6,481 bases of DNA, taken from the NCBI GenBank assembly GCA_027030295.1, contig JALVFB010000422.1, positions 1 through 6,481 of the forward strand, in the 5' to 3' direction. The DNA is from Hyphomicrobiales bacterium (GTDB taxonomy: Bacteria; Pseudomonadota; Alphaproteobacteria; Rhizobiales; Aestuariivirgaceae). The translations under genes and the position numbers were made by a program. The notes under the pieces are model-generated. The model had not been told where the DNA came from. It saw only the letters and a list, made by a program, of their open reading frames with translations, and searched no databases. Positions 5,100-6,481 of the stretch are shown here, piece by piece. How positions within the stretch are numbered: the first letter of the stretch is position 1; each line of letters starts with the position of its first letter.

Positions 5100-6431
5100 A
5101 TGAAGAACGGGGAGAACACATCGATCATCCTGGCAGTCCTCGCCGCGGTCCTGCTGTCGACGGCAAGCACCGCCGGCCTGTCGCAGGAAGCGCCCAACGC
5201 GCCGGCGGCGCCCGGCCTGCGATTGCGGGATGCCACGGGGCCGGAGGCGCGCGATGATCGCAAGCGCCAGGCCAGGCCGCCGCGCCCCATCATGGCCAGC
5301 CCCCTGCCGCAACCTCCTCGTCCGCCACAACTCGACAGATTGCCCACGCCGCCCACCATCACCAACACCATCGCGCCGCCACCACCTCCTCCGACTCCGA
5401 CGATGCGGCGGCGGCGGGAAACCGTCGATGGCGGCGTCCGCATGGGGGCCTTCGTGCTGCGGGGCGAGGTAACAACGGGCGCGGCCTGGACCTCCGAACG
5501 CGACGCCGCCGGGGCGCGTTTCGTCCCCGATCTGCGGCTGACCAGCAACTGGACGCGGCATGAGCTTTCCTTTTCCGCCAATGGCGAATTCATCGCCTGG
5601 AGCCGTGGTCCCGTCGAGGCGAACGGCACGGTGGGCGCCGCGCTTCGGCTGGACGCGCGGCGCGATCTCGCCCTGCGCACGGCGCTGTCCTGGCGGGTCG
5701 ACAAGCTGACGGCGCGGTCGCTGGCGCTGGAGCATCAGCTGGACGCCACCCAGTCCATCGAGTGGCGGCGCCATCGCGTGCAGGCGACGGCGGCGGTGGG
5801 CGTCACCGGTGATTTCCAGACCAACGCGAACACCAACGATCCCTACATCCGGCCGCACGCCTCATTGCGTCTGCGGTTGCGCGCGGCGCCGGCGCTGGCG
5901 CTGTATGGCGAGGTGGGCGGCGACGTGCGCGAGCGCAAGCGCGGCGCCGATTCGAAGGGGGCCTATGGCGAGGCCGGGGTGGAGTTGCTGCGCGGGCCGG
6001 TGCTGGAGGGCCAGGTGGGCGTGCGTGGCGAATGGCGCAAGTATGACGACGGCACGCATTTCTCCGGCATCGGCGTGAACGGCACCATCACCTGGCGGCC
6101 GGTGCGCACCGCCAGCCTGGGGCTGGACGCGGCCTTCGACCTGCAGGACGCGGCGGACAGCGGCAGGGTGCGCCAGCAGACCGTGGGGCTCTTTTTTCAG
6201 CAGCAACCGCGTCGGGATCTCGACTGGCGCGGGCGGCTGGAGCTGGAGCGTGACGACGCCGTGGGGAGCGCGGACAGCCTGACCCTGCGCGTTTCCGCCG
6301 AACTGGCCTGGCGTATCTGGCGCAAGCTGTGGCTGGTGCCCGGCTATGCCTTCGAGCGCACGTTCGTGCTGGCCGGCCCCGACGGCAAACCGGAGCACCA
6401 GGTGCGCCTGTCCCTGCGCCGGAAATTCTGA
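5100..6431 (+). CDS. Outer-membrane beta-barrel protein with proline-rich N-terminal segment
   Basis: The 443-residue product begins with a signal peptide: a Lys at position 2, a hydrophobic core IILAVLAAVLL (9-19) and a likely signal peptidase I site after A25 (S-T-A then G). Residues about 58-102 are very rich in proline, including six prolines in a row (93-98), and are followed by an RRRR cluster (103-106). From about 110 to the end, alternating polar and hydrophobic strands of 8-12 residues separated by short turns run to a C-terminal Phe (LSLRRKF), the usual signature of an outer-membrane barrel recognised by the BAM complex. The opening GVRMGAFVLRGEVTTGAAW (112-130) resembles the start of the barrel family often labelled outer membrane beta-barrel protein (BBP2-like) in Alphaproteobacteria, whose substrate is generally unknown. 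The start at 5100 is chosen because the signal peptide begins there; the ribosome binding site is poor (GGTGGG, 5091-5096). The frame is open much further upstream, but that part is antisense to ispA. No function is assigned. Confidence 0.8.
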   Translation: MKNGENTSIILAVLAAVLLSTASTAGLSQEAPNAPAAPGLRLRDATGPEARDDRKRQARPPRPIMASPLPQPPRPPQLDRLPTPPTITNTIAPPPPPPTPTMRRRRETVDGGVRMGAFVLRGEVTTGAAWTSERDAAGARFVPDLRLTSNWTRHELSFSANGEFIAWSRGPVEANGTVGAALRLDARRDLALRTALSWRVDKLTARSLALEHQLDATQSIEWRRHRVQATAAVGVTGDFQTNANTNDPYIRPHASLRLRLRAAPALALYGEVGGDVRERKRGADSKGAYGEAGVELLRGPVLEGQVGVRGEWRKYDDGTHFSGIGVNGTITWRPVRTASLGLDAAFDLQDAADSGRVRQQTVGLFFQQQPRRDLDWRGRLELERDDAVGSADSLTLRVSAELAWRIWRKLWLVPGYAFERTFVLAGPDGKPEHQVRLSLRRKF

Positions 6432-6481
6432 CGTCATACCAAGATGCATAAAGAACCACCCACCACCCCGCGCCCCCGCCC

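Noticed and set aside
5333..5410. CC/CA-rich stretch considered as a nucleotide repeat
   Set aside because: It is explained by proline codons of the proline-rich arm; there is no regular repeat unit or spacer pattern.
4934..5858. Minus-strand open frames opposite the barrel gene
   Set aside because: They lie antisense to the signal peptide and barrel coding region, are low in complexity, and have no ribosome binding site or motif of note.

Overview
The window is high-GC, densely coding DNA that looks like a proteobacterial chromosome. It carries a form II RuBisCO (Calvin cycle) locus beside two unrelated housekeeping or envelope genes. An autotrophic or mixotrophic proteobacterium fits best. 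I lean towards Alphaproteobacteria because of the outer-membrane barrel type, the TTAACCAT element upstream of it and the R. rubrum-like CbbM, but the sequence alone does not fix genus or order. No mobile element, CRISPR array, tRNA or rRNA gene was seen.

The left half (1-3055) is read on the minus strand in the order cbbM (form II RuBisCO large subunit), cbbQ (MoxR-type AAA+ ATPase), cbbO (NorD/CbbO adaptor, cut by the left edge). CbbQ and CbbO together form a RuBisCO activase that removes inhibitory sugar phosphates, so the three genes encode the carboxylase and its repair machine. cbbQ and cbbO are 8 bp apart and clearly co-transcribed. cbbM is separated from cbbQ by 120 bp containing two stem-loops; the second has a T-run and looks like an intrinsic terminator on the cbbM strand. 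This would let far more cbbM than cbbQO message accumulate.

Divergent from cbbM is cbbR (3182-4102, plus strand), a LysR-type regulator. The 126-bp gap between them holds three alternating ATCGA/TCGAT half-sites just upstream of cbbR, a possible cbbR promoter, a GC-rich hairpin with a T-run on the cbbM side and a strong cbbM ribosome binding site.

cbbR converges on ispA (4086-4979, minus), a farnesyl diphosphate synthase; the two reading frames overlap by 17 bp. ispA is divergent, across 120 bp, from an exported outer-membrane beta-barrel protein with a proline-rich N-terminal segment (5100-6431, plus), whose function I cannot assign. The last 50 bases (6432-6481) are C-rich and hold nothing I can identify.

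Nothing here is a clearly new system. The less routine points are the layered control signals around cbbM and the uncharacterised barrel protein.
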